Under the pieces are notes generated by a model. That model did not search any database and was not told the DNA's origin. It worked only from the letters and a program-made list of their open reading frames with translations. A DNA stretch of 64,000 nucleotides from assembly GCF_037102585.1 (NCBI RefSeq), contig NW_027043829.1, forward strand, positions 2,108,001 through 2,172,000, in the 5' to 3' direction. Source of the DNA: Saccharomycopsis crataegensis. Taxonomy: Eukaryota > Ascomycota > Saccharomycetes > Ascoideales > Saccharomycopsidaceae. Positions 1 to 9,493 of the stretch are shown here, one piece after another. The position numbers and the translations under genes were made by a program. Position 1 is the first letter of the stretch. Each line of letters opens with the position of its first letter.

Positions 1-259
1 GAACAAAATTCAATTCAATTATGACTAATCATGACTCGAACGCCTTTGACAACTTAGCATACTAAGGGACAGAGAGTCCTTATCTTTGTAAACTTTATAA
101 AATGAGATATATGGTGTTTGTGAATGTTGCGGGCCATAGGGGTTAGGCAGCACGGGGGCAACTCAAATTTATCCCCCAAAAGTTGAGCTGCACATCTTTA
201 AACATCAATAGCCGTCGAATAAGCCATCCTCCGTACACTACAAAGCATTTAAAAGGATA

Positions 260-1369
260 ATGTCAGAGAGATTTAACTCTGCCCAGGCTCCGGGCAATAA
301 TAACAGTGGATTTGTTTCTCAGAATACCCAAGAACCAATAATCGAAAATCATGACAACAATATAGAGATAAAAAACGAGGACGACGATGATGTCGTTGAG
401 GTAGAGAATCCCAACATTTTGGGAAATGGTACTTCAGCATCACAAAATAATAATATCAAGGACTTACCAGAACTGCCGCGCTCTCCTGAAAAATATCAAA
501 CAGTGGATGATGTTAGCGATGATGAAAAGGATCTTGCTTACATGTACGAAAGAATATTCAACCATCTAAATGAGGATAGGCTACTAAATGTTCTTTCAAC
601 AAAACAAATGATAGAAAAAGAAGATGAGGCATCAAAAATTTTACAGGAGGATGATTTTGATGTTGATGATATTGAGGCTGATGAAGATGAGGAAGGTGCT
701 GGGTCTTCACAAAAGGATTCAAAGGCAGCGTTGCGTGCGAAATACAAAACAAAGAACAAGAGCAGCTTCATTACCGATAGCAGCAAAACTAACAAGTTAA
801 ATGAGGAAGATATGGAACCAATTCCTACTGATTTATCTCCGATCACTAATAGAGAAAAGCAGGGGCTTTTAATGAAGAGTTTCAATTCAGATCAGGCTGA
901 AAGGTACGAGGCATACAAAAGATCGGCGCTCTCGAAGTCGTTTTTCAAAAAGATATCTACTGCGGTCATTGGTCAAAACTTAACAGGACCATCACAATTT
1001 GCTATTAGTGGGTTGGCGAAGTATTTCATGATGGAATTATTGGAAAAATGCAAAGATGTTTATGACAATAATCAAAATGTCGAAGTGGCAGAGAGGATCG
1101 TGAGGAAAAGAGAAGCAAAATTTGAAGAATACCAAAAAAGTAAAAAACAGAAAGTGAATAATAGCAATAATAATATTGGTGGCCAGGCTGCCCAGAGTAG
1201 TGGTAAGTTGAGCGAAAAGATCAAGGTCCAACAATCTGGTGATTCAATTCCTCCTCCCCTTACCCCATTCCATGTCCGTGAGGCTTTTAGATTATATAAG
1301 TTTGAAAATGGTTATCCCACGAATAATATCAGAGATCAAGGTGATGGAAATGGGTTTATGTTTAGATAG
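260..1369 (+). CDS. TAF11: TFIID subunit TAF11
   Basis: Subunit of TFIID, the complex that recognises RNA polymerase II core promoters; TAF11 pairs with TAF13 through a histone fold. The 369-residue protein has a long, acidic, low-complexity N-terminal half (residues 35-50 and 130-146 are nearly all D/E). The conserved region begins near residue 205 with MKSFNSDQAERYEAYKRSAL and continues through the NLTGPSQFAISGLAKYF helix at about 240-256. The family's closing helix, PLTPFHVREAFRLY, lies at about 333-346. Between the fold helices there is an inserted lysine- and asparagine-rich segment (285-325). The ATG at 260 follows a short A-rich leader and opens the frame. Identification rests on the histone-fold motifs and is firm; the N-terminal half is not conserved enough to add support. 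Confidence 0.92.
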   Translation: MSERFNSAQAPGNNNSGFVSQNTQEPIIENHDNNIEIKNEDDDDVVEVENPNILGNGTSASQNNNIKDLPELPRSPEKYQTVDDVSDDEKDLAYMYERIFNHLNEDRLLNVLSTKQMIEKEDEASKILQEDDFDVDDIEADEDEEGAGSSQKDSKAALRAKYKTKNKSSFITDSSKTNKLNEEDMEPIPTDLSPITNREKQGLLMKSFNSDQAERYEAYKRSALSKSFFKKISTAVIGQNLTGPSQFAISGLAKYFMMELLEKCKDVYDNNQNVEVAERIVRKREAKFEEYQKSKKQKVNNSNNNIGGQAAQSSGKLSEKIKVQQSGDSIPPPLTPFHVREAFRLYKFENGYPTNNIRDQGDGNGFMFR

Positions 1370-1715
1370 TTGTTTGTATTATAATAGTTAGCGCTTCAAT
1401 TTTTTTTTTCCTTTACTTTTGGGTTTCAAAGATAATTGAATGATTGTGAGAATAACCTGATAATCGCATCTTGAAATGAGACAAATCTCTATCAATTCGT
1501 CTATCTATATTCATTAAAGAAGTAATTTTGCCCTAGTGTACGGCAGTTCTTGTTGTAGGTGACAAAGGTAAGCTAAGCGCACTTCACGCATCTCATCAAT
1601 TTTTTTTTTTTTCTACTTCAATAATGTCATCTATTTATCTACTAGAAACGAATTTTGCAAAAACTTGAGAAGTATCTACAATCTATTCACTGGCCAGCAT
1701 ATATTTCCCATTAGA
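1370..1715. other. Spacer TAF11-PRP11
   Basis: Same-strand spacer of 346 bases. It holds the end of the TAF11 transcript (T-run at about 1400) and the PRP11 promoter, with a second T-run at about 1600. No reading frame of note was seen; a TTG-initiated extension of PRP11 at 1665 is not a plausible start. Confidence 0.6.
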
Positions 1716-2423
1716 ATGGACTATCAAAACAGAGTTGGTAATAAACAAGGTGGTGGTGGTCTTGCCTCGAGTCAAGAGACAAATGCTGCAAGAAGAGCCA
1801 GGGTTCGTGAATTGTTATCTCAAGGAAATAATAATTTTATAGAAACCGACCCATATGTGTTTAGAAACCATTTAGGGTTTCTTGAATGTAAACTTTGTTT
1901 GACTACCCATGTGTCGGAATCGTCTTACTTAATCCATGTCCAGGGAAAAAAACATCAAACAAATTTGAAGAAGCGACAGTTCCAAGTTGAAAAGGCAAAT
2001 CAACAACACCAGAACCAACAGGATATGATAAATGGAATTAGCAACATAGCAAAGAAATCATACATCAAGATCGGGACTCCAGCATATCAGATCAAGAAGA
2101 TAAGACATCCCGTCACTGAACAATTGGGCCTTTTGGTCAGTTGCCAATTTCTAAGAATTGCAGAGGAGGTCAAACCAATGCATAGATTTATGAGTTATTA
2201 CGAGCAAAAAATCGATATAATTGAGAAGGAGAATGACGAAGTAGTGAATGATTTCCAATATTTGATTATCAGTGCAGAACCATATCAGAATATTGGGATC
2301 AAAATACCCAACAAACCAATTGTTAGATCAGCGGATGATGAAAATGAAGGAGCAGGACTTTGGGATTATTGGGATTCGGATATCAAAACTTACTACTTAC
2401 AATTCTTTTTCAGAGGCCTCTGA
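1716..2423 (+). CDS. PRP11: Splicing factor 3a subunit Prp11 (SF3A2/SF3a66)
   Basis: Component of the SF3a complex of the U2 snRNP, needed for prespliceosome assembly in the nucleus. The 235-residue protein opens with MDYQNRVGNKQGGGGLASS, the conserved SF3A2 N terminus, which fixes the start at 1716 rather than at an in-frame TTG upstream. A matrin-type C2H2 zinc finger follows, with C58, C61, H74 and H80, and the GKKHQTNL signature. The C terminus ends near WDYWDSDIKTYYLQFFF, matching the family's tryptophan- and tyrosine-rich end (W-D...YYVQFFF in S. cerevisiae). The metazoan proline-rich tail is absent, as in other yeasts. The gene converges on ERS1 with about 210 bases between the stop codons. 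Confidence 0.93.
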   Translation: MDYQNRVGNKQGGGGLASSQETNAARRARVRELLSQGNNNFIETDPYVFRNHLGFLECKLCLTTHVSESSYLIHVQGKKHQTNLKKRQFQVEKANQQHQNQQDMINGISNIAKKSYIKIGTPAYQIKKIRHPVTEQLGLLVSCQFLRIAEEVKPMHRFMSYYEQKIDIIEKENDEVVNDFQYLIISAEPYQNIGIKIPNKPIVRSADDENEGAGLWDYWDSDIKTYYLQFFFRGL

Positions 2424-2634
2424 GATTTGTGTATTATAGTTATGAAAAGATTTTTTACGTCAGAAAAATGGAAAATAAATAAATTACTTTTGAGAAATTT
2501 ATATTGACGTGTATAAAAGTACAAACAATTAAGAGGGAAAGTCTCCTATTTTTTTTGGAAGAACTGAAAGAAATGACAGAATTTTTTTTTTTTTCTCTTG
2601 AAATAATGTCTAATGTCTTGAAAAGCTGTGAGTT

Positions 2635-3727
2635 TTACGACTTCTCACGTTTGAGTGTTTTGAGTTCAACAGAGCCGTCATTGTAATTGCTCGGTAATAA
2701 ATCATTGTTCTTTTCATACATCCTTTTTTGACTCAAGAAACAGAAATCAAAAAAGAAACCCACCAAGACAAGCCCACATTTGGCGAAATTCTTTTTCACA
2801 AAGTCGAAAAAGCTGAAATGCAAACTGTGATCAATTTCTATCCCCATTCTGTTTATCGGTCTTTCGCTTTTCCATTGCAACAAGATCATATAATTATCAA
2901 GAATGATTTGGCAAAACGACATCATCCCACCCGCTAGGTCAAGATATATCGCAAGGAAAGGATAACCTTTGACAGACTTGTTCTTGTAATTTAATAGTAA
3001 TTGAGGAACAAATTTGATGCAATTGATAAAGAGTTTGACCATGGTCAAAATTTTTGTAAGGAACAATAACGGCAATGACTCCGTGATGAACGCCCTGTAC
3101 AAGCAAGTACCTAAGAATATTAACAATATGATGATTGAGTATTTTGTGCTAATATTGATTTTCCTAAGCACGATAACAATGTATTTGAGATCACCTGTTA
3201 TGGAAAACCTGTTCGCATCACCAGGATTATGGGCTCTAGTGCTTGGATCATGGTACGATTTCAATTTCAACACACGATAATAAACCACTTGGAAAAATGT
3301 GACAGTTATACAAAGTAGGCAATGAAGAGCGTAACCAAAATCAATCATCGATAAGATTGGCTTGGTTTTATATACTTTTTCATAATCGGCAATCACATTT
3401 GTGTCAAATAACTGGAGATAAATGGTGATGAAGTAAGAGAAATAACCAATGACATTTAGCAACAATGAGTCAAGAGAGATCGCGTCAGAGGATTTCAATT
3501 TATAGTTCATCAACAATGTTGGGTAGAACGCTGAACTCTAGATATATGATTAGTTAGATATTGTGAGCATCGATATCGTCAAATATGGGGCGGCAGTAGC
3601 AACAAGGCACTCAAAAACAACATCGGCAAAAACTGGAGGCCAAAGACGCAAAGAAAAAACAACAACATACCCATAAGCATACATATGTGATCCCAAACAC
3701 ATTTGAGAGGAATTTTAGGAACGACAT
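2635..3727 (-). CDS. ERS1: Cystinosin-type PQ-loop transporter Ers1 (spliced)
   Basis: Seven-helix PQ-loop protein of the endosome/vacuole, homologous to the human lysosomal cystine exporter cystinosin. The long frame alone begins in mid-domain. A 57-base first exon (3727-3671) encodes MSFLKFLSNVFGITYVCLW and joins at a GTATGT donor (intron 3538-3670, 133 bases, AACTAAT branch site, CTAG acceptor) to exon 2 (3537-2635), which begins SSAFYPTLLMNYKLKSSDA. The joined sequence restores the first PQ loop, matching the Ers1 pattern GIVYVTSW...YPP...N...KSASAISMDF. The second PQ loop is KFVPQLLLNYKNKSVKGYP. The product is 319 residues with several hydrophobic helices. It is divergent from SDH5 across 257 bases that carry a CACGTG site. 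The first exon is inferred from splice signals and homology; the rest is directly open. Confidence 0.87.
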
Positions 3728-3866
3728 TGTTCCCTACCACGACCAATTCACCCGACAAGCTACGGTTGTTCCAACAACAATACGCACCACCTAAATATAA
3801 AACCTTTATAGAAGCCCTGGGCCAGAACCTCACTGAAAAAAAAAAAAAGCAAAATCAACCATTAGG

Positions 3867-3872
3867 CACGTG
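3867..3872. promoter_or_regulatory. CACGTG E-box between ERS1 and SDH5
   Basis: Palindromic CACGTG 113 bases upstream of the SDH5 ATG and 140 bases upstream of the ERS1 ATG. It is the core recognised by Cbf1/Pho4-type bHLH factors in yeasts. Binding is inferred, not shown. Confidence 0.4.
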
Positions 3873-3984
3873 TGTATTCTTTTTTTCTTCTACTTTGTCT
3901 TTTCTGACGGAAGAAAAGAAAATTGTTTTACAGCGGACGATCCTCTAAAGTAAAACTACTGTCACTTTTATCCAGAAGAAAAAA

Positions 3985-4467
3985 ATGATTTCCAGAACCG
4001 CTAGATTGTGCTCTTCTGCACAAAGATTCAATGTTAGAGCCTTCTCCTCAAGTTTGGGTGTTAGAGGCTCCGAGTTGAGAAATGACATTAAGGTTACACA
4101 GGGTAAAGATGATGAACAACTCGAAATCAGCGTTAAGCCAATCCCAAGAATCAATGAACCATTAGAAACTAAAAGAGCGAGATTGTTGTATCAGTCCCGT
4201 AAGAGAGGTATATTGGAAAGTGACTTGTTGCTTTCCCGATTTGCTGCAAAGTATTTGAAAGGCATGTCTGAGGAAGAATTGTTAGAATATGACAGATTAT
4301 TAGATTTGCCAGATTGGGATATTTACTACTGGGCAACCAACAACTTTGAAATCACCCCTTTGAAAGATGAATGGAAAGACAGTAAAATTTTGAAAATGTT
4401 ACAAGAATTCAGTGTTAATAGACAGAAAGAAATTTTGAGAATGCCAGAGTTGAAAGAGTATAAATGA
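3985..4467 (+). CDS. SDH5: Succinate dehydrogenase assembly factor 2 (Sdh5)
   Basis: Mitochondrial matrix protein of the SdhE/SDHAF2 family that promotes covalent FAD attachment to the flavoprotein subunit of succinate dehydrogenase. The 160-residue protein starts with an arginine- and serine-rich presequence ([15 protein letters not shown] and on to about residue 30). The conserved core is [20 protein letters not shown] (about 68-87), containing the RKRG signature, then [22 protein letters not shown] and [12 protein letters not shown] (about 117-128). The length is usual for the fungal family. The ATG sits in a good A-rich context. Nothing is missing or disrupted. Confidence 0.93.
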   Translation: MISRTARLCSSAQRFNVRAFSSSLGVRGSELRNDIKVTQGKDDEQLEISVKPIPRINEPLETKRARLLYQSRKRGILESDLLLSRFAAKYLKGMSEEELLEYDRLLDLPDWDIYYWATNNFEITPLKDEWKDSKILKMLQEFSVNRQKEILRMPELKEYK

Positions 4468-4731
4468 TTAGTGAAATAAAACAGAAATAAAAAAAAAATA
4501 GAAAAAAAAAAAATTGAAAAGGAAATCAACCAAAATAACCAACACTAAACCAAATGATAAAAGAAAAAAAATTATAGCAAGTCCAAATGCTTGTAGTATA
4601 TATAAATAGATTGGATAGTTTTGGAAAGCCATACCCTTAAGTTAATACCTCTTTTACCTATGTACATATTAAAGATCAGTGGTTAACCTAATTAAATAAT
4701 GAATATACAGATGATAGTTTTTTTTTTTGAA

Positions 4732-6057
4732 TTAATGCAATGATTGGACTTCTCGTTCAATACCTCTCAACTTGGATGATAATCTTTTGCCATTGAAATA
4801 ATCAGGCTTATTCCAAATTGCACTGTAATTGGTCTGATGATCAGTCAAACTTCCCTTGAAGAACTCATCATCAAGGTAGTCTTGCAATTTTACTTTGTTT
4901 TCGTCCAAAGTCCCAAGTCTTTTGTTATCATCTGTCAATAAACTATCATGGCTTTTGACTATTTCTCTCAAAACATCAATAGTTTTTTCATTTGGTCTAG
5001 TTCCATTTGCCACAAGGTCAACAATTAAAGATTCAATTTTAAGAGGATCCAAGTAATGTTTCCAATTTATTTCCATCAAGAAGTTGAAAACATCAATATT
5101 ACAGCCAAAACAATATAGTTCATAGCTATCTGCTTCTTTGATGGAGTTGAAGATGGAGTTGATGTCTGAAAGTGCTTGTGAAGGATGAGAGTAGTTGTTG
5201 TATAATGCTCTCAAGCCTTCTTCCAAAAGGATTGGTAAAGTGTATTCATTCACTATTGGATGACTTGGTAACGCATCGTTGGAATGTTTAATAGCATCTA
5301 TTTGATCACTGATGACTTTTTCCATTGCAATTTTCGCACTATCAGGACTGGAAGGAGTTGTAGCATATTGCTTAAGGATGTTATGTTGTATAAACTCAAT
5401 AAGTTCAAAATCCGTCTGAATTTCTTGGTTCATGTAATCAAGGGTTGGTTCCAATGCCAATCTTAATTGTAGCGATGATTCGCCGTCGATTTCAGTGACT
5501 TTTCTGTTGTTTTCAATACCAACCTTTGTTTTGATAACGGAAAGCATGTCATCAATCACGTCACCTTTGTATTTGGCTTCACCAAACATTTTGTCCGAAG
5601 ATTGCGAGTCTTTGCGGGCCACCGAATCTAACACTTTTCTCAACATGCTTCGTTCTTTTTGAATCAAGTTTGGTTTATTTTCTTGCTCATACTGGTTCAA
5701 TTCTTCAGGAGAAAAAAATGAGTTCGACAATTTTTCAGATTCAGCCTGGAAGCTCGATCTCCAGTTGTCACCCAAGGTCTCATCCATAGGAGAAAATAGT
5801 TTCAGAATGTTTTCATCAGCACGGTAACTGACATCTTTGGAATCGTTGAATACTTGAGAGAGACTATCGTTCTTAAATAACTCATCAAAGGGGGTATCAA
5901 AGATAGAATTTGCATTATGGGTTTCTTTGTGGATGTGTTGGGAAGATCCGGATAACTTGGTGAAAAAACGTTGATTTACTAAAGGAAAGCATCTCTTTGA
6001 AGACTGAATGTCTTTGCAAGTTTGCAAATATAATCTTTTAGTACAACTTCTCAACAT
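4732..6057 (-). CDS. Mitochondrial protein, probable Mtf2/Nam1-like
   Basis: 441-residue protein with a clear mitochondrial presequence: the first 35 residues hold many R/K and S/T and no acid until D16. No catalytic motif is visible. Overall length (S. cerevisiae Nam1/Mtf2 is 440 residues), the targeting signal, a helical middle containing LIVDLVANGTRPNEKTIDVL (about 343-362) and a terminal tryptophan-containing segment (NYSAIWNKPDYFNGKRLSSK) suggest the Mtf2/Nam1 group, which couples mitochondrial transcription to RNA processing and translation. The TRPNEKT segment also recalls the loop of pentatricopeptide-like repeats, so a general mitochondrial RNA-binding helical-repeat protein is the alternative. 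The assignment is made from remembered family features, not an alignment. Confidence 0.5.
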   Translation of the reverse strand: MLRSCTKRLYLQTCKDIQSSKRCFPLVNQRFFTKLSGSSQHIHKETHNANSIFDTPFDELFKNDSLSQVFNDSKDVSYRADENILKLFSPMDETLGDNWRSSFQAESEKLSNSFFSPEELNQYEQENKPNLIQKERSMLRKVLDSVARKDSQSSDKMFGEAKYKGDVIDDMLSVIKTKVGIENNRKVTEIDGESSLQLRLALEPTLDYMNQEIQTDFELIEFIQHNILKQYATTPSSPDSAKIAMEKVISDQIDAIKHSNDALPSHPIVNEYTLPILLEEGLRALYNNYSHPSQALSDINSIFNSIKEADSYELYCFGCNIDVFNFLMEINWKHYLDPLKIESLIVDLVANGTRPNEKTIDVLREIVKSHDSLLTDDNKRLGTLDENKVKLQDYLDDEFFKGSLTDHQTNYSAIWNKPDYFNGKRLSSKLRGIEREVQSLH

Positions 6058-6358
6058 TTTTGCGTTTTTTCAATACTTCTTGTTCAATAATCGGCACCTT
6101 AAGGAGCAGTTTAATTTTTTTTTTTTTTTTCAAATTTTTTTTTTTTTTTTTCAAGCATCGAACGATGCGATCGCATGAAGGATAACTAAAAAGAAAAAAG
6201 AGAATCACTTTACATCTTTACGAGATAGTTTTCTTGACAATCGCAAATTGATTTATTTTAGCGTAATAGAGAACGGCCCAATAATGCCCTGGTTATGTAC
6301 AATATGTATAAATAGAAATAGAAGATGGTAAATGATGGTATAGTACAGCAGCAGTGTT
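6058..6358. other. Spacer between the Mtf2-like gene and MRP10
   Basis: 301 bases holding the promoter of the Mtf2-like gene and the 3' end of MRP10. Two long T-runs (about 6115-6130 and 6136-6151) dominate, probably a nucleosome-depleting element. No gene was seen. Confidence 0.5.
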
Positions 6359-6703
6359 TCAATCCTTGGTGTTCCCCGATATTCTAGGGTACAATCTTGA
6401 AGCATGATAGTTGATCGATGACACTTTGTCCTTCTCGAATTTCTAGAAAAAAAAAAAGACACACGTTAGTAAGTCGTAGACCACAAAGATATAACACACA
6501 AACACAATACATACTCTTTCATTCATACAAGTCTTCAAGTCCTTTTCGAAAGTGAGGCAGGTTGCATTTCCCTCGCCGTTCGACGACCAGCAGTTCAACA
6601 AGCTTGACATGATGACAATACACGAGTTGGTCTGCTTCTGCAACACAGGCTTCTTGACCTTCAACTTCGGGAGGTTCTGCAATCTGATTGGCTTGGAACT
6701 CAT
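6359..6703 (-). CDS. MRP10: Mitochondrial small-subunit ribosomal protein Mrp10 (mS37, spliced)
   Basis: Twin CX9C protein of the mitochondrial ribosome small subunit. Exon 1 (6703-6515) encodes 63 residues, with the LPKLKVKKPV stretch typical of Mrp10 and cysteines at 28/38 and 49/59, each pair exactly CX9C. The donor is GTATGT at 6514, a perfect TACTAAC branch site lies at 6471-6465, and the acceptor is CTAG at 6443; the intron is 72 bases. Exon 2 (6442-6359) encodes KFEKDKVSSINYHASRLYPR and the last seven residues, matching the conserved NYHAARLY...G end of S. cerevisiae Mrp10. The product has 90 residues. Without splicing the C terminus would be nonsense. It is divergent from SIR2, about 300 bases from start to start. 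Confidence 0.95.
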
Positions 6704-7000
6704 GGCTGGGGATGATGGTAATATAATAATATATTATTATCTTGATCACTCCCAATAATCCTCCAACAAATAAAAGAAAAACCACAAAGGAAGAAAAAAA
6801 ATCATCGGCATATTACCCTGCCCGGTGCAAAGTGGACAATCTCACCAACATTATTATCTTCGTTATTGCCAAACAGATGACCGATATTTTAAACCAAAGG
6901 GTTACTATAAAGCTTCCAGCAAACTAGCTCAGTATATTCACCTTCTTCTGTTGACCCCTCTCTGAATTTCTGCTTGTCTCTTCAGTAAGCCTCTTTGGAA

Positions 7001-8524
7001 ATGACCAGCCGTCCTCAGAAGTCACGGAAGCTCTCTGCCTCATCGACCCCTACAAGCTCTTATGACAAGGGAAAGGACCCAAATCGTAGCATTTCTGGTG
7101 ACGGTCCTATCATCAGACAGCCTGAAGAAAGCCATGTTGTGGGCCATGCTTCTTCATCTGAGAGCTCTGATGACAGTGATTCAGACGATAGCGACTTGCA
7201 GGAAATCACTTATGAGGATATGCTTAAAGAGCAAAAAGATAGTGACGATAATGTTGAAGACAAGAACAATGGGACCAAAACCGTTGACGGTAACCTCTTG
7301 CCCTTCGGAATGTCTGACATTCAAGAAGCCCGGACTTTTTTGAAAATCGAGGGCAGCATGATGTTTTTGGATAAATATTTACCAGCAAGGGCCACGGGCG
7401 AAGACATTGTCAAACTCACCATGTTATTGGGATATTATCCTCAGGACATTAAAGACTACAACAACGAAAATAACTTGGTGAAGGTGATCAAGAACTTGCA
7501 AAAAGCTATGAATAAAGTTTTGAGCATGAGGGCAAGATTGACAGGTTTCAATACCATTGATGAGGCCGCAGAGAAAATCAAATCCAGTAAAAACATTTTG
7601 GTGTTGACTGGGGCAGGGATTTCCACCTCCTTGGGAATTCCTGATTTCAGATCTTCCAAAGGTTTTTATTCGATGTTATCTGACATGAATTTATCTGATC
7701 CTCAAGAAGTTTTCGATTTGAATACTTTCAGAGAAGATCCGTCGATTTTTTATTCCATCGCTCATATGGTGTTGCCTCCTGAAGACAAATATACTCCACT
7801 ACATGCATTCATCAAGCTATTACAGGATAAAAATAAGCTACTCCGGAACTATACCCAGAATATCGATAACCTTGAAGGGGTTGCCGGCATATCTCCTGAT
7901 AAAATTATCCAGTGTCACGGGAGTTTTGCTACCGCAACATGTCGAACTTGCAAATTTAAAGTTCCAGGAAATAAGATATTCCCGGAGATCAGAAACAAAG
8001 AATTACCGATTTGTCCAAATTGCAGTGTCAAAAGAAAACGGTTAGCAGATAACGACAAATTAGGATATGATCTATCGTATGGTGTTATGAAACCCGACAT
8101 CACATTTTTCGGAGAGGACTTGCCCCAAAGATTCCACGAAAGTATAAAACGGGATATTAGGGACTGTGATTTGTTGATCTGCGTGGGAACATCGTTGAAG
8201 GTTGCCCCGGTGAGCGAGATCGTGAACAAAGTTCCCGAGAGCGTTCCCCAAATTTTAATTAACAAAGACCCAGTTACCCATTGCGAATTTGATGTGTCGC
8301 TACTTGGTTATTGTGACCAAGTAGCCAGCTATCTCTGCAAAAAAATGAATTGGAAACTACCTCATGATGATTTCAATACTATTGCAAATAGTGGCTTGGA
8401 ATGTGCAGATTATGATAAAGGAAGTGGGATGTATGTCATCACCAATAAAAAGCAAAGAGATGAAGAAGCGGCAAAGGCACAGGAGGAAAAATCTTCTCAA
8501 GACTCAGAAGAAAATGACAAATAA
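7001..8524 (+). CDS. SIR2: NAD-dependent histone deacetylase Sir2/Hst1
   Basis: Class I sirtuin that removes acetyl groups from histone tails using NAD, acting in silent chromatin. The 507-residue protein has a serine/aspartate-rich N-terminal tail (about 50-68), then the family's helical domain (about 105-180, including MLLGYYPQDI). The Rossmann-fold core has GAGIS at 204-208, GIPDFRS at 212-218, TQNID near 285-289 and the catalytic histidine in CHGS (H306). A structural zinc site is formed by C314, C317, C338 and C341. MKPDITFFGEDLP and CVGTSLKVAP complete the pattern. The start is the ATG at 7001; an upstream in-frame TTG is ignored. Whether this corresponds to Sir2 or Hst1 cannot be decided, since the two arose by duplication in the Saccharomyces lineage. 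No CTG codon was found in frame. Confidence 0.93.
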   Translation: MTSRPQKSRKLSASSTPTSSYDKGKDPNRSISGDGPIIRQPEESHVVGHASSSESSDDSDSDDSDLQEITYEDMLKEQKDSDDNVEDKNNGTKTVDGNLLPFGMSDIQEARTFLKIEGSMMFLDKYLPARATGEDIVKLTMLLGYYPQDIKDYNNENNLVKVIKNLQKAMNKVLSMRARLTGFNTIDEAAEKIKSSKNILVLTGAGISTSLGIPDFRSSKGFYSMLSDMNLSDPQEVFDLNTFREDPSIFYSIAHMVLPPEDKYTPLHAFIKLLQDKNKLLRNYTQNIDNLEGVAGISPDKIIQCHGSFATATCRTCKFKVPGNKIFPEIRNKELPICPNCSVKRKRLADNDKLGYDLSYGVMKPDITFFGEDLPQRFHESIKRDIRDCDLLICVGTSLKVAPVSEIVNKVPESVPQILINKDPVTHCEFDVSLLGYCDQVASYLCKKMNWKLPHDDFNTIANSGLECADYDKGSGMYVITNKKQRDEEAAKAQEEKSSQDSEENDK

Positions 8525-9493
8525 ATGGAAGCAATTATTATCAAATGGGTTCTCTTTTTTTAATTTTATTTTTTAATTTTATTTTTTGATTTTATTTTTT
8601 TCTCTCTATTTTTTTCTTTGACATTGTGGCTGTTGTTATTTGCGTTGTCTTCTGTATTTTTCTGAACATTCTTTTTTTTTTTTTTCTTGTCATATCATGA
8701 AATATTGCCATCGCCAACTATAGTTATTGTCTCATAGTGTGGTGTATCACGGTATATCATTAGAACAAATACTTTTTTTTTTCCTTTTTCATTTTAGCTT
8801 ATATTTTAATCTGTTGCATTGTCCATTCTTTACCAGTTGCTTTTCGTTTTTTTTTTTTTTAAAAAAAATTACTATCATAATGATGATAAGTAATTGCTTT
8901 AGTTCTTCATGTCTCTTTTCCATTTTTTTTTGTCAAATTTCACGTTCTGCTAGTATTATCATAGTTATTTGAGAAATAATTTGAGAAATACATAATTTGT
9001 GTATATAAATATATATATTCGGCTTCAAATAGCAGGGGAAAGAAAGTTCATTTGAACTATATAATTTAGAAAGAAAGAAATACTATGTCAGGAAGAAAAC
9101 AAAAATCTATTATTTAGCACGAGAGCTGAAAAATAGTATTACAAATTATTGTGATTTAAATTTAAACTCTTTCAAAATTTTGATCTGACAACTAGATTAT
9201 TTCTTATAATTTCCCTCATGCACCAAGTCTCCCCTCATAATCCTTCACAGAAAAGAGAAAAAGAAGAGCTTAGATGAATTCAACCATGTGATGGATTTAA
9301 GTTGTTTATAGAAAGTGGTATTAAATGTTAAACAAAGATTGTCTTCAAAAAGACATCGAGAGGGAAAAAAAAAATGAATGATATATAGCAAAAAATTGGA
9401 CAAGACTAAAAAAAATAGTAGATAATAGTAGAATGAATTGTATGGAAATGCAAGAAGGTTATAAAAAGAGGGTTTCAATATACAGAAACAAAC
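8525..9493. other. T-rich spacer between convergent SIR2 and TUB1
   Basis: 969 bases between two convergent stop codons, unusually long for this arrangement. The SIR2-proximal half is very T-rich on the plus strand, with runs of 8-14 T at about 8570, 8605, 8670, 8773 and 8848. Frames here are low-complexity F/L-rich. No gene or RNA was recognised. Confidence 0.5.

Noticed and set aside
1-80. tRNA-like T-arm (GTTCGAGTC on the minus strand) near the left edge
   Set aside because: No pairing T stem, no A box and no acceptor stem around it.
3579-3833. Minus-strand frame over the ERS1 first exon and intron
   Set aside because: It runs through the ERS1 splice donor and shows no family resemblance.
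6443-6785. Unspliced frames over MRP10
   Set aside because: The spliced MRP10 accounts for the sequence; the frames end in intron-derived nonsense.
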